Source of the DNA: Chara braunii
Taxonomy: Eukaryota; Streptophyta; Charophyceae; Charales; Characeae
Direction of reading: 5' to 3'
DNA: 31,002 nt
Assembly: GCA_003427395.1 (NCBI GenBank)
Contig: BFEA01000405.1
Span: 680,114-711,115, forward strand
This document shows positions 1 to 9,388 of this stretch, one piece after another. The translations under genes and the position numbers were made by a program. How positions within the stretch are numbered: position 1 is the stretch's first letter; every line of letters starts with the position of its first letter. The notes beneath the pieces are model-generated. The model ran no database searches. It was given only the letters and a program-made list of their open reading frames with translations, and was not told where the DNA came from.

Positions 1-87
<87 letters not shown>
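1..87. repeat. (CT)n microsatellite
   Basis: An uninterrupted CT dinucleotide run from the first base of the window to about 87, so its true left end lies outside. The same motif on the other strand (GA)n recurs near 19.15 kb, 19.32 kb and 21.03 kb. Confidence 0.98.
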
Positions 88-89
<2 letters not shown>

Positions 90-707
90 GCGTGGCGTGT
101 CTAAACGTTGTAGGTCGCGGTGTCCATGTGTGTATGTGCGTGTTTTTTTTTTTTTTTTTTTTACGAACCATGGAATTGAACGCCGCATTTGGTTGTTGTC
201 GAGCGCATCGGTCCCGCACGGGGACCCTCCCGGCCGTGTCACGCAGGGTTATGCAGGACTTGTCGCGGAGAGCGTTTGCCGCTCCAGCCGAGTGTGCCAG
301 CCGTACCTCTTGCGAGCCCTTACGACAGGACAGGGTCAAGCGAGGCACCGCTTACCTCCACCTGCAGGAGTTGTCACCATCCCTCAGGTGAGTGTATCCC
401 TGCCGAGCTACTGAACCACTTGCAAAAGCTTTTCGTATGCAATTGCAGAGGTGGCCCAACCGAGGGCGTTTCTAGTTCGCTTTAGCATAGAGGGTTACGC
501 GCAGTCAAACGCCCGAAAATCGAACCCGCACGCGAATCGACGTACTGGGGGGCTGAGGTCCCAAATGCGACTCGGCGCCGGTTGACTAGGACGCATCAAG
601 CACACTACGCGTACACCACAACACTCACATCTATTCACACATAACACATGGAGATACACAAAGCAAACACCACAAACGACGCCATAACACCACAATACTC
701 CTAATCT
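88..707. other. No gene recognised; one intron-like segment
   Basis: No recognisable protein or RNA gene. A T20 run lies at 143-162. Positions 388-448 look like a short spliceosomal intron: the donor CAG|GTGAGT is a perfect consensus and the acceptor ends TTGCAG, 61 nt in all. The surrounding open frames of about 100 codons resemble nothing I know, and their number is not surprising for GC-balanced DNA. An isolated splice-site look-alike is weak evidence for a gene. Confidence 0.3.
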
Positions 708-1740
708 CTTCGGTATCTGACCCATAACTTTATGCAGCAAGAATCAGATAGGTATCGCGCGCTGGACTTCCGTATAAGTGCCGAGCGAGCGCATGACCTC
801 CTCATATCAACCAGCCAGACGGGCATACGCAAGCACTCACACTGATGGGGTACTATGTGGTACTCGTAGCCTTGAGACCCTTGATAATCTCGAGGGTCGC
901 GTTCGACTCTCAAGTGTCGGCTGAGAGGCGCTTTGAGGGGTAATCTCTCGACGCCAGATAACCGCCGTGTGCGGTTGACGACCACACCCTCTTCTGCACC
1001 CTGTGCTCAGGGGTTGAGTAAACAGCTTTAGGGTTGTCGTGGTAGCCAACCTCAAGGGGTTTGACTTTGACGGCTACCACGGACTACAACGCCCAACTTT
1101 GAAAACTTTAAGGAGGAAACAATTGCGGATAGTCTGATAGCCGTTCCAAATGGAAGGGGTAAGCCAACGCGAAAAGAACGTGTGGATAATGCCCAAAATC
1201 AGACCCATAGGCAATCCGACGTTTGAGGCATTGGAGGCTCGTACGCGGATCCCCATAGGCCGACTAGGACTAATACCCTGCCCACGCGTCGTTTCGCGCT
1301 GCCGTAACTTGGGTCTACTGGCCATTACGCGCCTTTGCCCTCTTCGCTCGTCCCATAACTTTTGAGCGCGGAGATTGGTAAGTGTCGCGCGTGTGGGTTA
1401 ACATAAAGTCGCGCGGACGTTGAAACTACGTATACCGACCAACAATGCGGATTTGTGTAAGCAATCATGATGTCGGCGCACTATGTAGTGCCCACACCCG
1501 AGTGACCTCTTTTGAGCTATGGGGTCGCTCTCGCCGCTCAGGCGTCGGCTGAAGTGCGCGCTAAGTGGGGTAAACCTTTAGTGAGCGCAAAACCGGCCTG
1601 AGGGCCTTACCATCTTCTGCATCCTAAGGTGCCCCAAAGGGTGCAGGGTAAAATGGTCTCTAGGGCATGAAGGAATTCGGAGCGGTGGTGAGTTGTCTGG
1701 CGCATCACCAACGACACGCTAATCCTTCTGCCCGGAACTT
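708..1740. repeat. Diverged tandem repeat, ~640 bp unit
   Basis: Two blocks (about 708-1080 and 1345-1720) share the same ordered motifs: CCCATAACTTT at 721 and 1352; TATGTGGTAC versus TATGTAGTGC; GTCGGCTGA followed by a G-rich GGGGTAA; then TCTTCTGCA. The offset between matching motifs is 630-645 bp. A related CCCRACTTT-like start at 1090 and 1731 suggests an internal ~370/265 bp substructure. Similarity is patchy, so this is an old, degraded duplication. No coding content was recognised. Confidence 0.5.
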
Positions 1741-2579
1741 TATCGTTCCACCAAAATAGTTTAAACAAATAAAAAAGAGAAGACTACTTGATGTTGGCAG
1801 GGGAAGAATAAGAACGCCCTCCGGACCGAGTTGCTGGGAGACAACCCATCCCCCTTGTGGCGCTTCTGTTTCCATGGGACAACAAGTAAATCAGTGTCCT
1901 GGGCAAGGACCTTGAACTCCAGGCCTGGGACTAACGTCCGACCTAATAAAATCTTTGAGTAGAGAAAGACGTAAGTGCGCGGTCGCGTAGCCCTATGAGG
2001 GTTACCCGAGCGTACGCTTACTCTGATTATCACATTATCAGGGTGGGTAGAGAACAATCTCACTAAAACAAAAAATTGTGGGGTAGTTCACTCTCATGAC
2101 AGTTGTGTGGTTTGCCCATCTGAATCCAATACATAGTCACTGAACACGACTCAATCGAGATTCTCCCATACATACCTGCAATCATATACACGTAACACGG
2201 CATTCAAACAACATCACACACGCTAAAGGGGTCAACTTTCCACCCTTCTGTAACTCACACCCTGCCTTATGCACACAAACCCAACCATTTCCCCACCAGT
2301 CCTCAACAAAAGGTACTAAGTCTTTAAGAAATGACCATTTATAAAGAAGCTGGGTGAAAACCCAAAGAAACACACAAATCTTGGCAAGGGTCAAGGCCTT
2401 AGGTTTAGAGGCAGGAGAAATGAGAAAGTTGTGTCGTAAACTGACGAATCGGCAACCGACCTGTTATCAGTGATAATAGAAAAGCGATCCTTTTGAAGGA
2501 TCACGCTGATCAGATCAAGCCTTCAAGCGAAATACAGAAACCTACATCACATTACAGACCAAAAGAAACACTACTGTGT
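1741..2579. other. Unannotated spacer
   Basis: I see no gene, RNA or clear repeat here. Open frames on the minus strand near 1761-2063 and 2182-2394 have no recognisable domain. Confidence 0.4.
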
Positions 2580-2713
2580 TCATGCCAAGGAAGGGAAAGT
2601 ACTCCCTAAGTCGTAACCTAGCTCCTCTACTAGCACCAAGCCACTGAATATCTCCTCTATCCCGGATAAATCTGCTAAGAAGCCCGTAGCCGAAAAATAT
2701 TCTAACTCCTCAA

Positions 2714-2836
2714 ATTCTGCGAAATTTCGGCAGCGCTTCCCATAGGAAGAATGCCTTTTCAGAATTTCTATAAGCTCAAAACGACTAAATCTTTCAGATT
2801 TGCTGAAATTTCGGTAGCGCTTCCCGTAGGAACAGG
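2714..2836 (-). repeat. Pair of ~84-bp direct repeats inside a short minus-strand ORF
   Basis: The segment GAAATTTCGGCAGCGCTTCC (2721-2740) recurs with two changes at 2805-2824. Both copies are followed by CRTAGGAA, and the offset is 84 bp, a multiple of three. They fall in a minus-strand open frame (2580-2846, 88 codons) in which the motif SYGKRxRNF appears twice, 28 residues apart. The in-frame spacing and the conservative change (Y/C) are compatible with a repeated peptide domain, but they are equally compatible with a simple DNA tandem duplication. No family is recognised. Confidence 0.4.
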
Positions 2837-3076
2837 AGGCTGTCAAGATTTATACAAAGCTGAAAGACAGAAAGACAAAACAAACTATACTTGGGACTAT
2901 GTTCTGACACCTGCCTGGTAATTCAGAATCAACGATGACCTGCACGATCTCTAGATGAGATTGTGGGCTAGCATTGATCCTAACTCCTAGCAGGGTGAAT
3001 CCTATCTTCATCCTAAGCTCTCCCTCCCATTATGCATCTCATCTGCCTATGACTTCAGCACTTGGCGAACATCTCT

Positions 3077-3176
3077 CACAGAGTGAGAGCCCACAAGCAT
3101 GCATAAAAAAACCTATCGAAACAGACGCCCCAGAGTGAGAACCCACAAGCATGCATAAATAAACATCTCTCACAAT
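3077..3176. repeat. 53-bp direct repeat pair with GCATGC cores
   Basis: CAGAGTGAGARCCCACAAGC followed by ATGCATAAA occurs at about 3077-3107 and again at 3130-3160. Both are associated with a CATCTCTCACA motif (3069 and 3165). The pair lies just upstream of the hairpin array. Confidence 0.6.
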
Positions 3177-3259
3177 CCCACATAAGTTTGATCCCAGTAG
3201 TTCGTTAGATCACTCCGTTCTTTCCCTTTAGTAACTCCCTTGCCGATGGCATAGGATCA

Positions 3260-4502
3260 GACAAGGCCCTAACTTAAGGGTATGTCCAACCTTCCTAAAG
3301 TAAATAAGTAAAAACACATACAACTGGACTGCCCTAACTTAAGGGTATGCCCAACACCACATAGACTCTAGTCATAAAACATATGACCAGACCGCCATAA
3401 CTTAAGGGTACGTCTGGCTTCTGCTTAACTGACGACGTGGAGCATAAACTAGACTGCCCTAACTTAAGGGTATGCCTAGTCAGCTCATAGACAAAGTTAC
3501 ATAGGGCATAGGATTAGGCTGCCCCAACTTAGGGGTGTGCCTAACCTGCCTAAAACAAGTACGAAGGACGAATGGTCAGACCACCCTAACTTAAGGGTAT
3601 GTCCAACCTACATAACGTCAATGACAAGAGCATATCACTAGGCCGCCCTAACTTAAGGGTACACCTAGCTTGCTTAAACAAGTTTAAGTACATAAGACAA
3701 TATGACCAGACCGCCCTAACTTAAGGGTACGCCTGATCTGCTTGAACAATCACAAACGATGTATGATTAAGCCGCCCTAACTAAAGGGTACGCTTAGCCT
3801 CCGTAACAACAATATAAGAGCACAACCATTAATACATTTGTACAAACTTTATATTTTTTTCTCTTATTAGGCAGATGATCAGACCTACCCAACTTAGGGA
3901 GACATCCAATCCTACCTTGTGTTTAGAAGGGAAAATACAAGAAGATTTATACTAACTCTCTGCACCTTTGTCTTATTCCGAGCATAGGGCTGAACCGCCC
4001 TAACTTAAGGGTACGCTCAGCGTGCCCGAGTTACCTCCATTATATTCTTCATTCATCTCTCTTCTCTTCTTGTTCTACCTGACTTACTGACTGACTTTCC
4101 CAACTTAGGGTGCCCGGTCTGTCAGAGTATAAGTTCATATAGTATATGTATCAATTTCTATACTTTGGTTGACCATTTTGTTCATGGCTTATGATTGAGC
4201 CGCCCTAACTTAAGGGTACGCTCAGCCTCATACCTGTGTCCCCCTGAGAAAAAACACACACAGAACTGGGTCTACGCAACTTAGAATATTCCCAGCTCTG
4301 CTTTCAGCAACCCATAAAAGAAACATCAGGATTCTGAGTCCTCCCAACTTAGGGTGCTCATCCTCCTATTCTGAAACCCAGAAAGAAACAGCGACTGGTC
4401 CGTCCAACTTAGGATAGGCCCAGCTCTCAAAGGTCATACAGTCAGCCCAGCAAACATAAATAAGACACAACACTGAGCCCACATCAACTTAGAGGAGCTC
4501 AG
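3260..4502. repeat. Array of 17 hairpin units with constant AACTTA loop and covarying stems
   Basis: Seventeen units contain the core CCCT-AACTTA-AGGG or a derivative. Core starts: 3267, 3332, 3395, 3457, 3522, 3584, 3646, 3714, 3775, then more loosely 3888, 3998, 4099, 4203, 4276, 4343, 4403 and 4484. The first nine are spaced 61-68 bp, and their spacers are related (a CYTGCYTAAACAAG-like sequence follows each hairpin), so that part is a diverged ~63-bp tandem repeat. Outside each core, 2-4 nt on the left and 3-5 nt on the right, lie arms that differ between units yet remain complementary, for example CCAGAC/GTCTGG (3387/3412), ACTAG/CTAGT (3448/3476), TTAGGC/GCCTAA (3514/3539), TAAGC/GCTTA (3768/3792), TGAGC/GCTCA (4196/4220), CTGGG/CCCAG (4266/4291) and CTGAGC/GCTCAG (4473/4497). 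The inner stem also covaries (CCCT/AGGG, CCCC/GGGG, TCC/GGA). I know no named family with this design. Confidence 0.85.
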
Positions 4503-4781
4503 CCTTGGGTTGACCCGGTCAAACGCATGCAAACACCTTCATCCCACCTTTCCCTTGTTCATTTTGCCTGAGTTCACTCAAATGTTTATCTGAACTCTCA
4601 TATGTACTTGTTCATTTAGCTTTCCACCAAACATGTCCTGACATACATAACAAAGTAGAAGTAATAACCTGTCATAGTAGTATTCAGATACCCAGGGGAA
4701 TAACAGTTAGGGGAAGGGATCACACGCGTCAGACGAAATTATACATGAAGTTTCCTGCCTCCAGAACCTCGCCTGGGCTCC
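4503..4781. other. Spacer after the hairpin array
   Basis: No gene seen. A short inverted repeat TTGACC-C-GGTCAA follows the last array unit at about 4509-4521. Confidence 0.35.
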
Positions 4782-4858
4782 GGCAGAGCTCCCGCAATTG
4801 GTGGGTAGACCTCCCACAAGGTCTTGATGCGGACCTACGGGTTGCAATCCCGCCTGCC
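4782..4858 (+). ncRNA. tRNA-like fold (possible SINE head or tRNA relic)
   Basis: A 77-nt segment can be drawn as a rough cloverleaf: GGCAG (4782) pairs with CTGCC (4854); CCC/GGG closes a D-like loop containing ATTGGT; AGACCT/AGGTCT forms a perfect 6-bp middle stem with a 6-nt loop; and CGGG-TTGCAAT-CCCG resembles a T arm, with the usual TTCGAAT scrambled to TTGCAAT. The anticodon loop is not 7 nt and the acceptor stem is only 5 bp, so this is not a functional tRNA. A tRNA-derived SINE promoter is the best guess. Confidence 0.3.
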
Positions 4859-4861
4859 GCC

Positions 4862-6110
4862 CTCCTCTCGTAGCCTCAGACTAGTCTTAGAGGAAGAAGG
4901 ATAGAGGTAGAAAGTTCAGACTCTCGAGATCCAAGAGTGGGACAACTCAACTCACAGTGAGAGGGCCTTGAAATCTGGGTGCACCTGAGGGCCCCGCAAT
5001 GATGGCCAATGAAACGCAGCAGAGGTAGCCGAGTCTTGATCAGATGAAGAATACCGGCCCCCTGACTTCCCTCCAAGTCACTGCGATATCCTTATGCAAG
5101 GTTTGTTCCCTCCTCCAAATCCACAGTTGTCGTAGCTAATGCACATCCGGGTGCACAGCGAAACCCATCAATGAAAGTACCGCAGAATACCAGGTGCACA
5201 GCAAGGTGGCACCGCAACAGCTCCTCAAAGCCACAGCAAACACACAGCCTGTGTGCTGTGGCAGCCTGATTGAGCAACAACGAGAATAGCTGCGTCAGTC
5301 TCACTAGAGTCAGCAACAGCAACCAAAACCACCCTTGGGCAGACGTATAACCGTGCTACAGCTGCAGCCGGCTCGACACTCACAGCTGGCTCAAAGCAGG
5401 GGCCATGGACTACACCCTCAGTAGAGCATGGCCTCAGCAGCCACCGCTGCACACCCACCGTAGGCGCAGATTGGCACAGCAGTAGCCGAGGTTACAGCAG
5501 TTGTGATACAATCACCGGAGTCGCAGCCCATTCTGAGTAACAGCAAGACACTGTAGTAGTACACAGAGCCCTACGCAGCAAGGATGCGAAAGTAGTACAT
5601 TAGAACATAGTGTGGCTCAATATGAAGCCCAGCTATGCACAGCTTCGTGCTCAGCGCGGCGCAACGGCATAGTACGTGTACAGCGATTGCCTCACAGCGG
5701 AGATCTCAGTGCAGCAGCTCAGCAATATGCACAACAGCGCATGCAGTAAGGATCAGCTTCAGCATCGAGATTCGAGGGACGCAGCAGTGGCGCTGCCAGT
5801 GACACAGCCCAAAGTAACAACAAGCCTATGGCTCCACAAGATTAGTACCCATATATGCCGTTTGTGCTGTGAAGGCAACAGAGTCTAGCAGTTGCAGTAG
5901 CACCACTGCCCTTCGGAGCTGGTACTCGACAGCCATAAGTTCGGATTACCGTAGTCGTTCCTTGACCTGAGCACTGGGCGGTGAGACCGCAGAGCCAGTC
6001 GAATGCAACAGCACCTTTGGGGCTTCCGCCACAGTCTTTTCTGATGTTCAAAAAAAAAAAATAGCAGCAATAGCCTGCAGCTGCAAATTCACTGCCTTAG
6101 CTCGGTCCAA
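4862..6110. other. CAG/GCA-rich low-complexity stretch, no gene
   Basis: Between about 5090 and 5830 the triplets CAG, GCA and ACA (and GTAGTA) are strongly over-represented in all phases, as in an eroded CAG-type repeat. The minus-strand open frames here (5092-5322, 5225-5458) are by-products of this composition. A short A run lies at 6051-6061. A 10-bp palindrome AGACTAGTCT sits at 4878. Confidence 0.45.
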
Positions 6111-6159
6111 CGTGCAGCAGCTGCAAAGGGAGAATGAACCTTCCTGCAGGAAGGCCCAG

Positions 6160-8353
6160 GTACGTACTTTCCTGTATCTCTCTTTACTACAGCTATTTCC
6201 TTCTTGCCACCTTTCCGCTGCTTCGTCCTCGCACGCTGCCCCTCTCGCTGGTCAGGCAGTCCCTATCCGAGTTTCCTGTAGCCTCCCCTCTTCGGCATAG
6301 TTCACCATTTTTCCAATCCAACAGATATGCCCACCCCCAAATCTCTCATTGCAGATCCCTGCTGGCGGATAGTGCGTTGACTGGTAAGCCTTCCCTCTCT
6401 CCTCTCTTCTTTCACACAGTCTCAAGCTGGGAATGTATCTGGCCGTACACGCGGTCAGGCCCAACGACTAGCAGGCAACTAGATAGAGCGGAATTACGTT
6501 TACTAATTCGGCCTTGCTGACCGATTGTACGACTATGACTCTGCAAGCGGGCGGCGTATTTTACAATAGGTAGCTTCCCCACCTAGCGTAGCAGAACGAA
6601 TGCTGACAGCCTGACTTTTCCTCCAACTCATATTACTATCTAGGCCCACTAGGTACGCGCCTCTCGCACCTTTCTCCCATACCTGCGCACTCCTACGGGG
6701 TAAGTGTCTTCTTTCCTAGTTAGTTCCCTCCCTCTCTCCAATGTAGCATCCTAACACTGTTAGCCTGCTGTCTGAGATGTCAGCAGAGTGGTATAGTTAT
6801 GAGGGAAACCAGCATGCGAACAGGATCTAATTGAAAAATGGTCGTGGCTGCGACACTCAACTGTGCAAATATGGAAGATGAATCTTCCGTTAGAACAGGG
6901 GTAGACACCAAAACGGATTTGATCAACGTTCCGATCCCCCGGACGGATCAGCAGAAGTACCCCTGCTTCTGCGATTACCATTAATTTTATTTTATATTTT
7001 CTTGTGCTACTCTCTCTCCCTTCGACTGCTCTCGATCTCTCTCGTCCTCCTGGCACGTGCGTTTCCACCCACTCACTCCCGTTCTGCCTGCGGATACACA
7101 CTTCTTTCATGAACCCCACCAAGTAAGTTAGCCTCTTCCCCTTGTGTCTCAGGAGCTTTTCCTCCGAATCTTGTCGAAGTCCAGGCCTGAGTACATGCTA
7201 CTTCTACCAATAGGACGAGCAGCGCACTACTCATCAGGTAAGTATCCAACTTCTTGGCTGCCTCACGCTCCCAACTCCAGTCTTCTTCTTCGTTTTCCAG
7301 CCCAATGCACCGGGCCCGAAACACTGACCATGTTCATTCAACCTCAAACCTCCCTCCGCCAGCCAACACAGGCGCAACCCATTCACCAACCCTCTCGACG
7401 AGAAGCTTACTGGCATGCGCACTAGTGCCTTGAAGGTGAAGGTGATCTGTTGGTGGATGAGGACACTCCCATTGTCTTGCCGCACTCGACAGCAATGTGA
7501 ACCTCCTCAAGTGCTGCTTCTTCCAAGCCAGTGTTGCATCAATGGATTCTGGAAACGACAGCGCAGCATGCCTTAGGCACCAGCCAGCAACAACGAAGAG
7601 CATCGCCATAAGACGTCAACCCGGAATGGATCTTCTCCGAGAAGAAAGCTAGGTACGTATCCCCCTTTTGCCTTCCTCCACCGCGCAGCCTCTAATGCTC
7701 GCGCCGATCAATCTGCTAGTTTATCACAAAAACTAACACTCCCATCGCGCTCGCCTTGCCCCAAAACCCCAAGATGGACGTCTGGTTTGCCCGATTTCGT
7801 TCAGGAATGAGCGAGTTAGATCACTTTCAATTCTCTTTCCCCCCTTTCTCCTCACTGTCTCCCTCGACACTTTTGCAGGCTCTCTTCCTCTTATACTCCT
7901 CTATACACTGTCTGATCCGCCAACCTCAGCCTGCCATTCAATTCACCCGTCAGAAAGCGCCTACAAGGCACTCTTCTCTGCTCAGGTCCATCCCAAAACG
8001 AGCGAGTTGTACATTTCCCGCTCCCCTGGCATATACATCCTTCCTTTCTTCATCAATTCTGTTTCTTCCTCGGAATGCACCTAGCGCAGATATGCATCCA
8101 GGTTCACTCTTTCCTTTTATCAGTGCATCCTTGCTGGTTTGAGTGCAGAGTCAGGAGCTGCTGCTAGTGGAGATGTTCGGCCTCAGCTATGGCCGCAACC
8201 AACACGGTGGATGCCCCGTGTACATGCCCGTACTCAGCGTAGTAGAGAAGCAACGCACCCTCCACTAAACCTGCAAATCAGCAAAGCAGCGAGGTGAACT
8301 TTTAAAAAAATCATCTCTCCCTTTTCTACTCGATTCTCCTCCCTACCTTACAG
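6160..8353 (+). other. Seven miniature intron-like segments
   Basis: All on the plus strand, each starts with a near-consensus donor, continues as a pyrimidine-rich tract and ends in YAG: 6160-6192 (CAG|GTACGT), 6384-6419 (CTG|GTAAGC), 6700-6746 (GGG|GTAAGT), 7123-7152 (CAA|GTAAGT), 7238-7300 (CAG|GTAAGT), 7653-7688 (TAG|GTACGT) and 8294-8353 (GAG|GTGAAC). Lengths are 30-63 nt. The segments between them show no recognisable protein, though some are open (for example the 85 nt between 7152 and 7238). Possible readings are a decayed multi-exon gene, a non-coding spliced transcript, or a repeat family that happens to carry donor-like and CT-rich modules. Several are shorter than spliceosomes normally accept. 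Confidence 0.35.
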
Positions 8354-8580
8354 CATTCCTCTTTCGACCTATCTGGTCGTTCAATCAGCAAACACCTATA
8401 AAAGAAAATTGCCTACATGTACCTGGGTGGAAAACTAACTAAGAAGGCTCCAAACCTGTGGCTTACCTACCAAAAATAAATATTAATAAAACTGAACAGG
8501 CCTAACTTTGTCAACTAAAGACCACTATTCCATAGTCCTATGGATCAGATCCCGTAACCCCCAAAACAAAGGAACAGCAA

Positions 8581-8592
8581 CTCAGTTGGGTA
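8581..8592 (+). repeat. Left arm of inverted repeat around the U6/tRNA-like unit
   Basis: CTCAGTTGGGTA here is nearly the reverse complement of TACCAACTGAG at 8815-8825 (one extra G). The pair encloses the U6 copy and most of the tRNA-like unit, about 245 bp. Confidence 0.45.
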
Positions 8593-8599
8593 TGGCCCC

Positions 8600-8681
8600 A
8601 CATCAGTGTGTGTCACTCTTGCACAGGGGCCATGCCGATCTTCTCTGTATCGTTCAAATTTTAACGGATGTCCCGAAGGAC
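8600..8681 (-). ncRNA. U6 snRNA-like copy, probably a pseudogene
   Basis: Read on the minus strand from 8681, this matches U6 spliceosomal RNA over about 75 nt: 5' stem TCCTTCGGGACATCCG, the AAAATTTGAACGATACAG stretch, the invariant ACAGAGA box (8642-8648), CATGGCCCCTG and the internal stem-loop up to TGACAC. U6 normally pairs with U4 and then U2 and forms the spliceosome active site. Two features argue against function: the catalytic AGC triad reads GGC (minus strand of 8634-8636), and similarity fades after about 8608, with no T-run terminator. I also see no TATA element or plant upstream sequence element in the bases before the 5' end. It is most likely a retroposed or composite copy. Confidence 0.85.
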
Positions 8682-8763
8682 TAGCCCATGGGCGTGGCAC
8701 TGGGACACCCCCACGGCCCTGGCTGGTCCCGGGTAACTCAGAACCATAGCATGCTGTTCATTT

Positions 8764-8830
8764 GCCTCAATTGAACTTCGGACTCGAGTCTGTATTTTCA
8801 ACAGTTCATGGGTGTACCAACTGAGCGGGG
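8764..8830 (-). ncRNA. tRNA-derived box A/box B unit upstream of the U6 copy
   Basis: On the minus strand GCTCAGTTGGTACACC (8811-8826) is a near-perfect tRNA D-arm/box A. About 50 nt further on, GTTCAATT (8769-8776) resembles box B, and CTGT-TGAAAAT-ACAG in between looks like an anticodon arm with a 7-nt loop but without the usual U33. It points in the same direction as the U6 copy and ends ~83 nt before it. A tRNA-derived SINE head or tRNA relic is most likely; an external pol III promoter for the U6 copy is possible. Confidence 0.5.
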
Positions 8831-9330
8831 CCAGCTGGTTCCTTGCCTGGCCAATCCTGGTACTAGATGCAGAACCCACCACAGTCCCCCTCCTGCCGTG
8901 TATGGTCTCACTGCTGCGCAGTAAGACAGTTCCACAGCTCCAGCTACCCCGAGGGAGACCTACTGAGGGAACCTGCTACTTGGCGGCCTGGCTAGCCCTC
9001 CGCCCTATACCCAAGTCCGATGGATGGTTGGCAGCGGTATTGCTGCGGGCCTCTACTGACACTCCCTGTGGCACCGCATGGCCCCGTCACAGTTCACCGT
9101 CTTGTTAGTCCCACCAGGAACGCTCACACTGCGACTCCAAACCTGCGAAAAACGCAGATTTGGGATAGGCCGAACTCGAGGTTTTCGGGCATGGTTTAGA
9201 TCACACTACTGTACCTTTTCAGATGGGACAAGGCCTTGCCTGTCTGCAGCGATGGCGAATCGGTACTTTGCTGGTCACACGGCGCCACTCACAGATCTTG
9301 TGCGAGGACTCTTCGGGAATGAGACAGAGG
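8831..9330. other. Unannotated spacer
   Basis: No recognisable gene or repeat. Open frames at 8812-9108 and 9078-9347 have no familiar domain. Confidence 0.35.
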
Positions 9331-9388
9331 AAAAAAATAACAAATAAATAAATAAATAAATAACATAAAATAAAATAAATAAAATTTA
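9331..9388. repeat. (AAAT)n-type microsatellite
   Basis: Imperfect run of AAAT and AAAAT units. Confidence 0.9.

Noticed and set aside
3260-3800. CRISPR array (63-bp period with short conserved repeats)
   Set aside because: The conserved part is only ~14-20 bp, the stems differ between units and the spacers are related to each other. The surrounding DNA is eukaryotic nuclear with no cas genes.
3260-4502. Interstitial telomere repeats (CCCTAA in the cores)
   Set aside because: CCCTAA occurs once per unit as half of a hairpin core, never as a tandem heptamer. The two CCCTAA units at ~12580 are likewise too few.
5092-5458. Two overlapping minus-strand frames as genes
   Set aside because: Composition is driven by the CAG-rich repeat, with no domain and no start context.
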